Below are positions 12,085 through 20,025 of a stretch of 20,346 nt of DNA, piece by piece. The DNA is from a virus. Below the pieces are notes generated by a model. It searched no databases, was not told the DNA's origin, and saw only the letters and a program-made list of their open reading frames with translations. The stretch spans positions 1 through 20,346 of the IMG/VR virus record IMGVR_UViG_3300025138_000502; one strand, given 5' to 3'. How positions within the stretch are numbered: the stretch's first letter is position 1; the number at the start of each line of letters is the position of its first letter. A program made the translations under genes and the position numbers.

Positions 12085-13032
12085 ATGCCATTATACAAAG
12101 GAACAACGGAAATAGCCAGCGGAAAATTATATAAAGGAACTACTGAGATTGATAAGCTCTACAAAGGCACTTCTCTAATCTATCAGTTAGGTTTTAGCCT
12201 AAGGTTTTTAGGTATTGCAGGCGGGAGCGACGGTGTTGCGCTAGACTCTAATTCTTACTATGGAGGCGGAGGCGGTGCCGGTGAATATTTAGAGGTAACA
12301 GGCTTAATAGGCGAACCTAATAAAAACTATCAAGTTATTGTTGGGGCAGCTAGCGGGGGCAATACTAGATTTCAAACTAATAGTACTCAGTCAAATACCT
12401 TTGATTATGAACTTTCGGGTTCTTCTGGAAATGGTGGTAGATCGTGGCCTTCCGGCTTTCCAGCATCATGGGCCGGTTATTCAGCAACTTTAAATGAGGC
12501 TGCAGCTGGATCAAGAGGGTTTAGTGGCGGTAATGGGTTATGGAGGCCTTCTTTATCTGGCAGTCCCAATGGCGGTCTTGGCGGTGGTGGTGGAGGTGCT
12601 GGTGGCGCCGGAGGAAACACTAGTGCTAATGTTTATGCAGGAAATGGCGGTCCTGGTTACGCATCAGACATCACAGGAACTAGCGTAACAAGAGCAGGCG
12701 GTGGTGGAGGTGCTGGCCAACTTCCCAGTACAAGTTCAGGCTATCAAAGTTCTGGAGGCTCAGGCGGTGGTGGAAGAGGGGCTGTGCAAGAGTATCAAGA
12801 CAGCTCAATTGTAGCATCCCCAACGAATGGAACTCCTAATACGGGCAGTGGTGGCGGAGCTGGTTGCTCTGGAGGCGGAAATGGAACAGGTGGTTCTGGC
12901 GTTGTTATTTTAAGATATCCTAATACAATTACAATAAACGTAGGTTCTTCTTTAACTTCAACAACAACAACAACAGGTACAGATAAAGTAACAACATTTA
13001 CTGCCGGCAGCGATAATATTTCGTTCACATAA
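12085..13032 (+). CDS. Glycine-rich tail-fibre adhesin-like protein (315 aa)
   Basis: A 315-aa protein. Residues 1-35 contain three copies of LYKGT[TS]-x-I (MPLYKGTTEI, GKLYKGTTEI, KLYKGTSLIY), a common N-terminal repeat of phage fibre proteins. Residues about 45-268 are glycine-rich with blocks such as YYGGGGGAGEYL and GGLGGGGGGAGGAGGN, as in phage adhesins that fold as bundles of polyglycine II helices. Residues 270-315 (GSGVVILRYPNT, SSLTSTTTTTGTDKVTTFTA, ISFT) are shared with the 818-aa gene. Likely role: receptor binding at a fibre tip. C279-type residues are absent from the tail; one Cys (GAGCSGGG) lies near the end of the Gly-rich part. Confidence 0.85.
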   Translation: MPLYKGTTEIASGKLYKGTTEIDKLYKGTSLIYQLGFSLRFLGIAGGSDGVALDSNSYYGGGGGAGEYLEVTGLIGEPNKNYQVIVGAASGGNTRFQTNSTQSNTFDYELSGSSGNGGRSWPSGFPASWAGYSATLNEAAAGSRGFSGGNGLWRPSLSGSPNGGLGGGGGGAGGAGGNTSANVYAGNGGPGYASDITGTSVTRAGGGGGAGQLPSTSSGYQSSGGSGGGGRGAVQEYQDSSIVASPTNGTPNTGSGGGAGCSGGGNGTGGSGVVILRYPNTITINVGSSLTSTTTTTGTDKVTTFTAGSDNISFT

Positions 13033-13042
13033 AAAATAAAAA

Positions 13043-13426
13043 ATGGCAAATTTAACAACAAGAATAGGTGGTCAGCATTATTACGATGCCGCCACTACCA
13101 ATAGTGAGAAACTATTAAATTTTTGGAAAGGCACGGGCGCGCAGTATACAGCTGAAAAACAGACGGGTGCTACGACAAGTGGCAATCCATCAGGAGCTTC
13201 ATCAGTAACTTTTACAGTTACATCATCAAGTATATTTGCAGTAAATGCAACTGTATTTGTTACGGGCACTTCTGGAAATACAACAAGAACTGAAGGAACC
13301 GTAAGTGCAGTACCTTCAGGTACAACTGTAACTATATCTTTCCCGACTGCGTACACTTCTGCAGCTTCTTCAGGATATCAAGTAGACGTTTACGACCCTA
13401 ATACATTATATATATTAACATCATAG
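13043..13426 (+). CDS. Fibre-associated protein, WxGTxAQY module with inserted beta domain (127 aa)
   Basis: A 127-aa protein. The N-terminus (MANLTTRIGGQHYYDAATTN, SEKLLNF) leads into W28-KGTGAQYTAE, the first half of the fibre motif; the second half, YDPNTLYILTS, is at residues 117-127. Between them about 75 residues (about 41-115) of Thr/Ser/Val-rich beta sequence (SSVTFTVTSSSIFAVNATVF, GTVSAVPSGTTVTISFPTAY) are inserted, compared with the intact 49-aa protein at 11934. It probably belongs to the fibre or baseplate. It ends with TAG directly followed by the next ATG. Confidence 0.8.
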   Translation: MANLTTRIGGQHYYDAATTNSEKLLNFWKGTGAQYTAEKQTGATTSGNPSGASSVTFTVTSSSIFAVNATVFVTGTSGNTTRTEGTVSAVPSGTTVTISFPTAYTSAASSGYQVDVYDPNTLYILTS

Positions 13427-14569
13427 ATGCCTATTAACAATGAAAATCTACCTATATCAGATTTAAAACTAGGTATAGTAGACATAGCTAAACTTTACCA
13501 AGGGCATATACAAGTATACCCTAATGAGGCTTCCATAACAGGATTAGCTTTTTCTACAAGTAGTATAAGCAATGCTTCTCAAAGTGTGAACTTTGTTGTC
13601 ACAGGAACAGATGGTGCTCAGTATACTTTAACCGGATCGACCGGAGCTACTGCGCCTTCGGGAACTCAAACAATCCCTTCAGTAGGTAGTAATACTCATT
13701 CCGTTTCTATATCTTCAAACGGAACTGGTCAACCTTCAAGATTACCTAGGGTTACTGTAGCAACAGTAAGTTCTAGTACGCCAACTGTATTTTTTCCAGC
13801 TAATTTGCAGAATTATGATACTCTTACTCAGGCTGCTGGACCAGCTCAGGCATATAACCATACTTTAAACTATAGTGTTTCGGGAGCAACTATTCACAGT
13901 AGTACTAGTGGTTTTAGCACCTATAACCCTTCATCTGCTTCGAGCAATACATATCCATTAACCCCGGGGGCTACTTGGTATTCTCATACAGTATACTTTT
14001 ACCCTCTAGCAGGACAAGAATTCACAAATGCTGATAATGTTTCTTTATCTTTGCCTTCTTGGGCTAGTGCTGGGGCAAAGTATTTAGGTAGTTACGAAAG
14101 TCAACCTATTAATTCACAAACATCTTCTTATTACACTTATATAAGTATACCAATAACGTATACAGGACAGTCTGGAACAACTACCGGAACTCTTTCAGCT
14201 ACTTGCTCATCAAGTGTGGTTACAACTACATTCCAGTACAGTAGAGCTAGTATAAACCATAGCAATTTTGCAGGAAGTTTTACTCCTCTTAGCTGGGGAA
14301 CTGGAAGCTATACAGGACCAGGATCTAATACATTTGTTCAAACATTAACTGTAACAGGAAGCGGAACAGTAGGCAGCATCACATATTCTGAGTCTGGAGG
14401 TGCTAATACAGGAAGAGATATAATAAGTGAGGGATCTATAAGTGGTTTACCCGCCGGTGTAGGAGACACAGTTACTATAACCACAAACGTTGATATCCCT
14501 AACATGAGGAAAAGTAGAGTAATTAGTACCTCACAAAAAGCTGTAACATACACAGCATATGACCAATAA
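13427..14569 (+). CDS. Beta-rich virion/fibre protein with Ig-like repeats (380 aa)
   Basis: A 380-aa Ser/Thr/Gly-rich protein. The N-terminus (LPISDLKLGIVDIAKLYQGH, IQVYP) includes a diverged LYxG...VYP motif related to the LYKGT repeats upstream. It continues as beta-sandwich-like stretches (SSISNASQSVNFVVTGTDGA, QYTLTGSTGATAPSGTQTIP) and ends with GLPAGVGDTVTITTNVDIPN. No catalytic motif is visible. Probably a fibre, spike or adhesin with Ig-like domains. The start directly follows TAG of the preceding gene, and the stop overlaps the next start (TAATG). Confidence 0.8.
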   Translation: MPINNENLPISDLKLGIVDIAKLYQGHIQVYPNEASITGLAFSTSSISNASQSVNFVVTGTDGAQYTLTGSTGATAPSGTQTIPSVGSNTHSVSISSNGTGQPSRLPRVTVATVSSSTPTVFFPANLQNYDTLTQAAGPAQAYNHTLNYSVSGATIHSSTSGFSTYNPSSASSNTYPLTPGATWYSHTVYFYPLAGQEFTNADNVSLSLPSWASAGAKYLGSYESQPINSQTSSYYTYISIPITYTGQSGTTTGTLSATCSSSVVTTTFQYSRASINHSNFAGSFTPLSWGTGSYTGPGSNTFVQTLTVTGSGTVGSITYSESGGANTGRDIISEGSISGLPAGVGDTVTITTNVDIPNMRKSRVISTSQKAVTYTAYDQ

Positions 14570-15279
14570 TGGCTAGGATACAACAACTACCCTTAGATAC
14601 CACTATCACTGGTGGCGATAAACTAGTAGGAACAGACGTTGGAGATAACAACGCTAGTAAGTCTTACCAAATTGAAACTATTGCAGCATTCTTTGCACAA
14701 ACGGGTGGAGCTGACCCTTTAAGATCAGGATTACAATATAACTACGCGGGTAAATATGCAAGTAATACGCTAGCATCAGGAGAGTTTAGGTATCAAGTGG
14801 ATTCCAGTGCGCCTTCAGCTTTTGGTTGGGCGCATATAACAGGTATTGCGGTAAGCAGATACAATAGAAACTTAGTTGATATAAATCCTGTAATAGGATT
14901 GTTTACAAATCAATTAATTAAAATTACAGATATAGATACATCTAGTAATACAAGCTATGCAATATATGAAGTCAGCGCTAAATCAGATTTAACAAATGCA
15001 TATTTGTTATCTTTAACACATAGAGGCAGTGCAGGCGATCCCGTCGGTGGCGTAACGTGTATAGCACCTTCAGGATTTACAAACGAAACAACATTTACTT
15101 TTACACAAGGCAGCGCAAGCAACACATGGACAATAAATCACAACTTAGATAGATTTCCAAGCGTCACTATAGTTGATAATTCAAACAATATAGTTGTAGG
15201 TGCTGTAACATATAACAATTCAAATCAGGTTGTAGTTGCTTTTACAGAAACAGTAATAGGTAAAGCATATTTAAACTAA
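14569..15279 (+). CDS. Tail-fibre protein (236 aa)
   Basis: A 236-aa fibre protein. Residues 1-40 (MARIQQLPLDTTITGGDKLV, GTDVGDNNASKSYQIETIAA) match the N-terminal module of the 708-aa gene, suggesting that both dock to the same virion partner. Residues 177-236 (TFTQGSASNTWTINHNLDRF, PSVTIVDNSNNIVVGAVTYN, ending AYLN) match a very common phage-fibre C-terminal domain with the pattern TWxIxHNLxxxPSVTxVD. It is followed 5 nt later by another fibre gene. Confidence 0.87.
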   Translation: MARIQQLPLDTTITGGDKLVGTDVGDNNASKSYQIETIAAFFAQTGGADPLRSGLQYNYAGKYASNTLASGEFRYQVDSSAPSAFGWAHITGIAVSRYNRNLVDINPVIGLFTNQLIKITDIDTSSNTSYAIYEVSAKSDLTNAYLLSLTHRGSAGDPVGGVTCIAPSGFTNETTFTFTQGSASNTWTINHNLDRFPSVTIVDNSNNIVVGAVTYNNSNQVVVAFTETVIGKAYLN

Positions 15280-15284
15280 AAAAA

Positions 15285-16238
15285 ATGGCAATAAAATATT
15301 TAAACAATCTCGATCTAAATAAAAACCAGTTACAGCAGGCTGTAATACAGACTGCGTCTTCGGATCCGTCTTCGCCTGTTGCAGGTCAAATATATTATAA
15401 TACTACAGATAACGTTCTTAAGTTTTATAATGGTACTGCATTTGTAAGTGCTGGAGGGGATTTAACAGCTATAACCAGTGCAACAGCAGGACAACTTACT
15501 ATAGCTAATGGAACCGGTCCAATACCGACATTAACTGTTGTAACCGGGGCTGTTGCAAACGCAGGGACAGCTTTAGCTACAGGAGATCAAATATATGATT
15601 TTGTAACTACAGGTATTAACGCAAGAATACAAAACGTTACAAATCCAACAGGTGCACAAGACGCAGCAACCAAAGCATACGTAGATACCGTTGCAACGGG
15701 TCTATTAGAATATAAAGGTGCATATAATGCATCAACTAATTCACCTGCATTAACAGGTGGTTCTAACATTGCTAGCGATAAGGGAGATACTTATACTGTA
15801 ACTGCTGATGGCAGTTTTTTAGGTGAACAAGTTAGAATAGGTGATTTAATTATAGTTGAAGTAGCAATAGCGGCTAGCTCGACACCAGCGCTTGCTAGCT
15901 TTACAATTGTACAATCTAATGTAGATTTAGCTACTGCAGCTGCTACATCTGGAGCTACTGTAAAAGGTATTTCAGGTTATGATTCAAATAACTTTTCTGT
16001 AACAAGTGGTTTTGTATCGCTTAAAAAGTTTTCAGCCAGCATAGGCGATGGATCTAATACTTCATACACAGTAAATCATGCACTCGGATCTAGAGATGTA
16101 ATTGTACAGCTATATGATAATTCATCTTACGATACTGTTATAGCAGATGTTGTAAGAACAGATACAAACAATGTAACTATTTCGTTTACAGTAGCACCAT
16201 CTACAAATGATGTAAGAGTACTTATACAAAAAATTTAA
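15285..16238 (+). CDS. Tail-fibre protein (317 aa)
   Basis: A 317-aa fibre protein. The N-terminus (AIKYLNNLDLNKNQLQQAVI, PVAGQIYYNTTDNVLKFYNG, TAFVSAGG) is a widespread marine-phage fibre lead module. PTGAQDAATKAYVD at 121-134 is the conserved tail-fibre motif seen in many phages, often at the junction of trimer and shaft. The C-terminus (GDGSNTSYTVNHALGSRDVI, VQLYDNSSYDTVIADVVRTD) at 247-317 is a distal domain related in pattern to that of the preceding gene. Likely a receptor-binding or shaft subunit. Confidence 0.88.
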   Translation: MAIKYLNNLDLNKNQLQQAVIQTASSDPSSPVAGQIYYNTTDNVLKFYNGTAFVSAGGDLTAITSATAGQLTIANGTGPIPTLTVVTGAVANAGTALATGDQIYDFVTTGINARIQNVTNPTGAQDAATKAYVDTVATGLLEYKGAYNASTNSPALTGGSNIASDKGDTYTVTADGSFLGEQVRIGDLIIVEVAIAASSTPALASFTIVQSNVDLATAAATSGATVKGISGYDSNNFSVTSGFVSLKKFSASIGDGSNTSYTVNHALGSRDVIVQLYDNSSYDTVIADVVRTDTNNVTISFTVAPSTNDVRVLIQKI

Positions 16239-16241
16239 TAC

Positions 16242-18698
16242 ATGGGTCTAAAATTTAAGTCGCCATTAGAGCTTTCCGGTCACCGGGCAATAGCACATAC
16301 TGATGCTGCTCAGACTCTTGTAGTTAAAGTTGTAACTAAAACTACTGCACATCCAGAATATGGTAATGGCAGTACTTCAGGTTATACTATAGATGGTGTT
16401 GAGGGAGCATACTTAGAATTTACACCTGGCAATACATACAAGTTTGATCAATCAGATAGTTCTAATGCTAATCATCCTCTCAGGTTTTATGAAGATGCTG
16501 CAAAGGCAACCGCCTACACAACAGGTGTAACTACAAGCGGTACTCCTGGAAGTTCAGGTGCGTATACACAGATTATACCTACAACAAATACACCCCCTGT
16601 ATTATTCTATCAGTGTAGTGCTCATTCACTTATGGGTAGTTACGTTAAGTTTGGCACAGGCACTATAGGTGATACATATTCTATAGATGTTACACAAGAC
16701 GGTAATAATGTAGATTTAAAATTAGATGCTGCAAGCGGCACAGATTCTACAGTACAACTTACTGCAGGAACAAATGTAACACTTACTAGAAACGACGCGC
16801 AACAAGTTACTATTGCTGCTTCAGGTGGTGGTATAACAGTACAAGAAGAGGGATCTTCATTATCGACTGCTGCAACAACATTGAATTTTACAGGTGCCGC
16901 AGTAACTGCCTCAGGTACAGGCACTACTAAAACAATAGATGTAGCAGGCGGTGCTATAACCGTACAAGAAGAAGGTAGTTCGCTTTCTACAGCGGCAACA
17001 ACTTTAAATTTTACAGGAAGTGCCGTTACAGCCTCTGGAAGTGGTGCTGTTAAAACTATTAATGTAACAGGAGGCGGCAGTAGCGGCAGCACTGTTACTA
17101 TAGAAAAAAATGTATATACAGGCGATGGTTCAGATGTTACATTTGATACGTCAACGGCTATTGTTAATGAAAACAATGTTCAAGTATATATAGATGGTGT
17201 TTATCAATCTAAAGATAATTATACAACAAGCGGTAGTACTGTAACAATGTCTACCGCTCCTGGTAATAGCACATCTGTTGAGCTTATACATATGGTTTCT
17301 GTAGACGCTGTAATAGCAAGAGATAACTTTACAGGTAATAATTCGACTACAGCATATGTGCTTTCTAAAAGTATTTCAAATGAAAATGCTACACAAGTAT
17401 ATTTAGATGGTGTATATCAAAGTAAAAATAACTATACAACTTCTGGCAGTACATTAACGTTCTCCACCGCACCACCGAACGGTGCTGCTATAGAAGTTGT
17501 TCATATAAAAGCAAGTGTAGATTCAAGTACGCAGTGGCAATCTGCTATTAAAACATCTAACTTTACTGCTTCAGCAGGAGAAGGGTATTTTGTTAATACA
17601 ACATCGGGGGCTATAACAATTAGTCTGCCCGCGGGAAGCACAGGGGATGAAATACACTTTACTGATTATGCAAGTACATTTGATACAAATAAAATAACTA
17701 TTACTGCTAATGGCAGTGAAAAAATACAAGGCGGAACAGCTAATAAAGTTTGTGATACCGAAAATGCTCTTGTAAGGTTAGTATATCAAGATGCTACTCA
17801 AGGATGGACGGGTAATAATATAACTGAAAACTCAGCTGTTGTAAATTATTTAGTTGTTGCTGGTGGTGGCGGTGGTGGTGCAGGATACTATGCTGGAGCT
17901 GGTGGTGCAGGTGGTTATAGAACTTCTTATGGAGACGCGTCTGTTTCTGCTTTATCACTTATTAGAGCTACAAATTACACGGTTACTATAGGAGCGGGAG
18001 GAGCTAGTCAGAGCGATCAAACTACTGTAGGAAATAGCGGAAGTAATTCTGTTTTTGCAACAATCACTTCAGCTGGTGGTGGTGGTGGTGGGTCTAGAGA
18101 TTACGGAGTTGATGGAACTCCAAGAGCTGGTTTAGCTGGGGGTTCAGGTGGAGGTAGTGCATGGGGTTATGTAGGAGGTGCTGGTAATACGCCTTCGGTT
18201 ACTCCTTCACAAGGAAGTGCAGGAGGTCAAGCTCTCACAGGGAATACTTATGGTTCTGGTGGTGGTGGAGCAACTGCAGCTGGTGGTGGAACAAATACTG
18301 ATAACAATGGAGGCGCTGGTGCGACTAATTCAATTACAGGATCATCTGTAGCATATGCAGGCGGTGGCGGTGGTGGCGGTTATGTCGCGGGTGGCCCTAG
18401 TAGCCCTTACCATGTTGGTACAGGTGGCGCTGGTGGCGGAGGTAATGGTGGAGATTATGGAAACGGATCTGCAGCTACAGCGGGTACAACAAATACTGGC
18501 GGCGGCGGTGGTGGCGGTGGTGGTCCTAGTGGTAGTGCTAATAATGGAGCAAGTGGAGGCTCGGGTGTTGTTATATTAAGATATGCTAATACTGAAACAC
18601 TAACAATACCTGGTGGATTAACAAGCACAACTGCAACAGTAGGTTCAGATAAAGTAACAACATTTACAGCGGGTACCGGAAACATACAAATTAATTAA
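16242..18698 (+). CDS. Giant modular glycine-rich adhesin with cupredoxin-like domain (818 aa)
   Basis: An 818-aa mosaic fibre protein. Order: cupredoxin-like domain at about 47-137 with H78, C125, H128 and M131; VQEEGSSLSTAATTLNFTG repeat twice (about 198-236 and 239-277); a VYxDGVYQSK...NYTTSGST repeat twice (about 289-353 and 361-424); SLPAG/NGSEKI/LVYQDATQGW module at about 447-527; then a long glycine-rich region (VNYLVVAGGGGGGAGYYAGA and onward to about 772); and the C-terminal GSGVVILRYANTETL...TFTAGTGNIQIN, shared with the gene at 12085. It is probably the main host-recognition adhesin, with a glycine-rich tip likely folding as polyglycine II helices. Copper binding is a prediction from spacing. 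Confidence 0.9.
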   Translation: MGLKFKSPLELSGHRAIAHTDAAQTLVVKVVTKTTAHPEYGNGSTSGYTIDGVEGAYLEFTPGNTYKFDQSDSSNANHPLRFYEDAAKATAYTTGVTTSGTPGSSGAYTQIIPTTNTPPVLFYQCSAHSLMGSYVKFGTGTIGDTYSIDVTQDGNNVDLKLDAASGTDSTVQLTAGTNVTLTRNDAQQVTIAASGGGITVQEEGSSLSTAATTLNFTGAAVTASGTGTTKTIDVAGGAITVQEEGSSLSTAATTLNFTGSAVTASGSGAVKTINVTGGGSSGSTVTIEKNVYTGDGSDVTFDTSTAIVNENNVQVYIDGVYQSKDNYTTSGSTVTMSTAPGNSTSVELIHMVSVDAVIARDNFTGNNSTTAYVLSKSISNENATQVYLDGVYQSKNNYTTSGSTLTFSTAPPNGAAIEVVHIKASVDSSTQWQSAIKTSNFTASAGEGYFVNTTSGAITISLPAGSTGDEIHFTDYASTFDTNKITITANGSEKIQGGTANKVCDTENALVRLVYQDATQGWTGNNITENSAVVNYLVVAGGGGGGAGYYAGAGGAGGYRTSYGDASVSALSLIRATNYTVTIGAGGASQSDQTTVGNSGSNSVFATITSAGGGGGGSRDYGVDGTPRAGLAGGSGGGSAWGYVGGAGNTPSVTPSQGSAGGQALTGNTYGSGGGGATAAGGGTNTDNNGGAGATNSITGSSVAYAGGGGGGGYVAGGPSSPYHVGTGGAGGGGNGGDYGNGSAATAGTTNTGGGGGGGGGPSGSANNGASGGSGVVILRYANTETLTIPGGLTSTTATVGSDKVTTFTAGTGNIQIN

Positions 18699-18703
18699 TA
18701 AAC

Positions 18704-19075
18704 ATGGCACATTACGTTTTTTTAAACATGCAAAATATCGTTACCGAGGTAATAGTAGGTAAAGATGAAACTGAAGGCCCAACAAATTGGGAAATGCATT
18801 ATGGTAATATCCGTGAACAAGTTTGTAAAAGAACCTCTTATAATACAGTAGCGGGTGAACATACAGGTAATGGTACACCGTTTAGAAAAAATTATGCTGG
18901 TATAGGATATACTTATGATTATGCAAGAGATGCATTTATAACACCTCAGCCTTATGCCAGTTGGATATTAAATAACGATAAGTGCATATGGGAATCTCCG
19001 GTAGAGTACCCATCGGATGGTGAACAATATACATGGAATGAAGAAACACAAGCTTGGGATTTAATAACAAAATAA
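18704..19075 (+). CDS. Conserved phage virion-associated hypothetical protein (123 aa)
   Basis: A 123-aa protein with a recognisable pattern: AHYVFLNMQNIVTEVIVGKD at the start, then WEMHYGNIREQVCKRTSYNT, FRKNYAGIGYTYDYARDAFI, PQPYASWILNNDKCIWESPV and YPSDGEQYTWNEETQAWDLI. I recall this FRKNYAGIGYTYD...DAFIxPxPxxSWxLNxxxCxWexPxxYP family from T4-like cyanophages and other marine phages, uncharacterised and usually near tail-fibre genes. It has two Cys. The location inside the fibre block supports a virion or fibre-assembly role. Confidence 0.88.
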   Translation: MAHYVFLNMQNIVTEVIVGKDETEGPTNWEMHYGNIREQVCKRTSYNTVAGEHTGNGTPFRKNYAGIGYTYDYARDAFITPQPYASWILNNDKCIWESPVEYPSDGEQYTWNEETQAWDLITK

Positions 19076-19088
19076 AATATCATAAAAA

Positions 19089-19469
19089 ATGGCTCTAACA
19101 AAAGTAACACATGCCGTATTAGACAATAGGTATACGGCGAAAGCAACGAGCACAGCAACAGGAAGTCAAAACTTAGATGCATCTACAGCAACCACTTTTT
19201 TACTCACGGGTAACGTTGCAACTGCAACGCTTACTATTCAGAATATGAAATTGGGTCAAGTAATTGATATTGTTCTTTCAGGCACTTTAAGCAGTGCGGT
19301 AATTACCCTTGCTACTAATTTTTCAAGTACTTCAATTAATAAAGTGGGGACTACAGACTTAGATCAGTCTAAAACAAATGTAATTCAAGTAGTCTGTGTT
19401 GATGATACTGATAATGCAGCAATATTACTATATTCAATTAACGTATACGAGGTAGATACAACGCCATAA
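19089..19469 (+). CDS. Small fibre-module protein (126 aa)
   Basis: A 126-aa protein. The N-terminus MALTKVTHAVLDNRYTAKAT is the common phage fibre lead 'ALTKVTxxVLDxxYTA'. The rest (TTFLLTGNVATATLTIQNMK, LGQVIDIVLSGTLSSAVITL, QVVCVDDTDNAAILLYSINV) is a beta domain related in outline to the LPAG/NGSEKI module of the neighbouring genes, but lacks LPAG and the terminal GW. Probably a short fibre or a baseplate-associated subunit. Confidence 0.8.
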   Translation: MALTKVTHAVLDNRYTAKATSTATGSQNLDASTATTFLLTGNVATATLTIQNMKLGQVIDIVLSGTLSSAVITLATNFSSTSINKVGTTDLDQSKTNVIQVVCVDDTDNAAILLYSINVYEVDTTP

Positions 19470-19471
19470 TT

Positions 19472-20023
19472 ATGAAAGCAAGACAACAAAACGGAAATAT
19501 TACAACTTATAAAATTTTGCCTAATTTTTGGAATGGTTCTAGCGGACATATTATAAACTTTAGGAATGCATCTACAGAAGTATTAGAAGCCGAAGGCTTT
19601 TATGATGTGGTTATAGCTCCTTACAATCCATTAACACAAAAAAGAAGTGGCATAGCCTGGGACGAAACAAAAAAAATATTTATTGGTACAGTTACAGATA
19701 TAGATTTTGATGCTGAGCACGATGTGTTCGACGAAAACATGACCCCCACGGGCGAAAAAGAAAAAACTTATAAGATAGCCGACATTAAAGCGAACAAGAT
19801 TGCAGAGATAAAATCTAAAGCGGGCAAAATGTTAGAGCTTACAGATTGGCAGGTTATTAGAAAAACAGAAAGGGATATTGCTATTAGTTCTGATGTTGTA
19901 ACTGAAAGAGCAAAAATTTTAACCGAGGCTGATAGAATAGAAACTGAAGTAAATACTAAAAGCGATTATAAAGACTTACTGGAATATAAAGTAATATTTT
20001 TCCCGCTTGAAGAAAAAGAATAA
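19472..20023 (+). CDS. Tail-fibre assembly/chaperone-like protein (183 aa)
   Basis: A 183-aa protein, unlike its beta-rich neighbours. The N-terminal half is mixed (GHIINFRNASTEVLEAEGFY, DVVIAPYNPLTQKRSGIAWD); the C-terminal half is helical with the pattern KANKIAEIKSKAGKMLELTD, WQVIRKTERDIAISSDVVTE, RAKILTEADRIETEV. The layout (helix, LxxTDWxVIRxxE, helix with RxxILxxAxxIE) is that of XkdW/DUF4376-like tail-fibre assembly proteins, which help fold or attach adjacent fibres. Its place just after fibre genes fits that role. Assignment is by pattern memory. Confidence 0.8.
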   Translation: MKARQQNGNITTYKILPNFWNGSSGHIINFRNASTEVLEAEGFYDVVIAPYNPLTQKRSGIAWDETKKIFIGTVTDIDFDAEHDVFDENMTPTGEKEKTYKIADIKANKIAEIKSKAGKMLELTDWQVIRKTERDIAISSDVVTERAKILTEADRIETEVNTKSDYKDLLEYKVIFFPLEEKE

Positions 20024-20025
20024 AA

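Noticed and set aside
12494-12688. Same-strand alternate frames in glycine-rich regions (also 18355-18579)
   Set aside because: Reading GGT/GGC repeats in a shifted frame gives Val/Ala/Leu-rich products; these are artefacts of the repeat.
16640-17176. 178-codon antisense frame inside the 818-aa adhesin
   Set aside because: It mirrors the Thr/Gly/Val-rich sense repeats (Val/Pro/Ser-rich product) and has no independent support.
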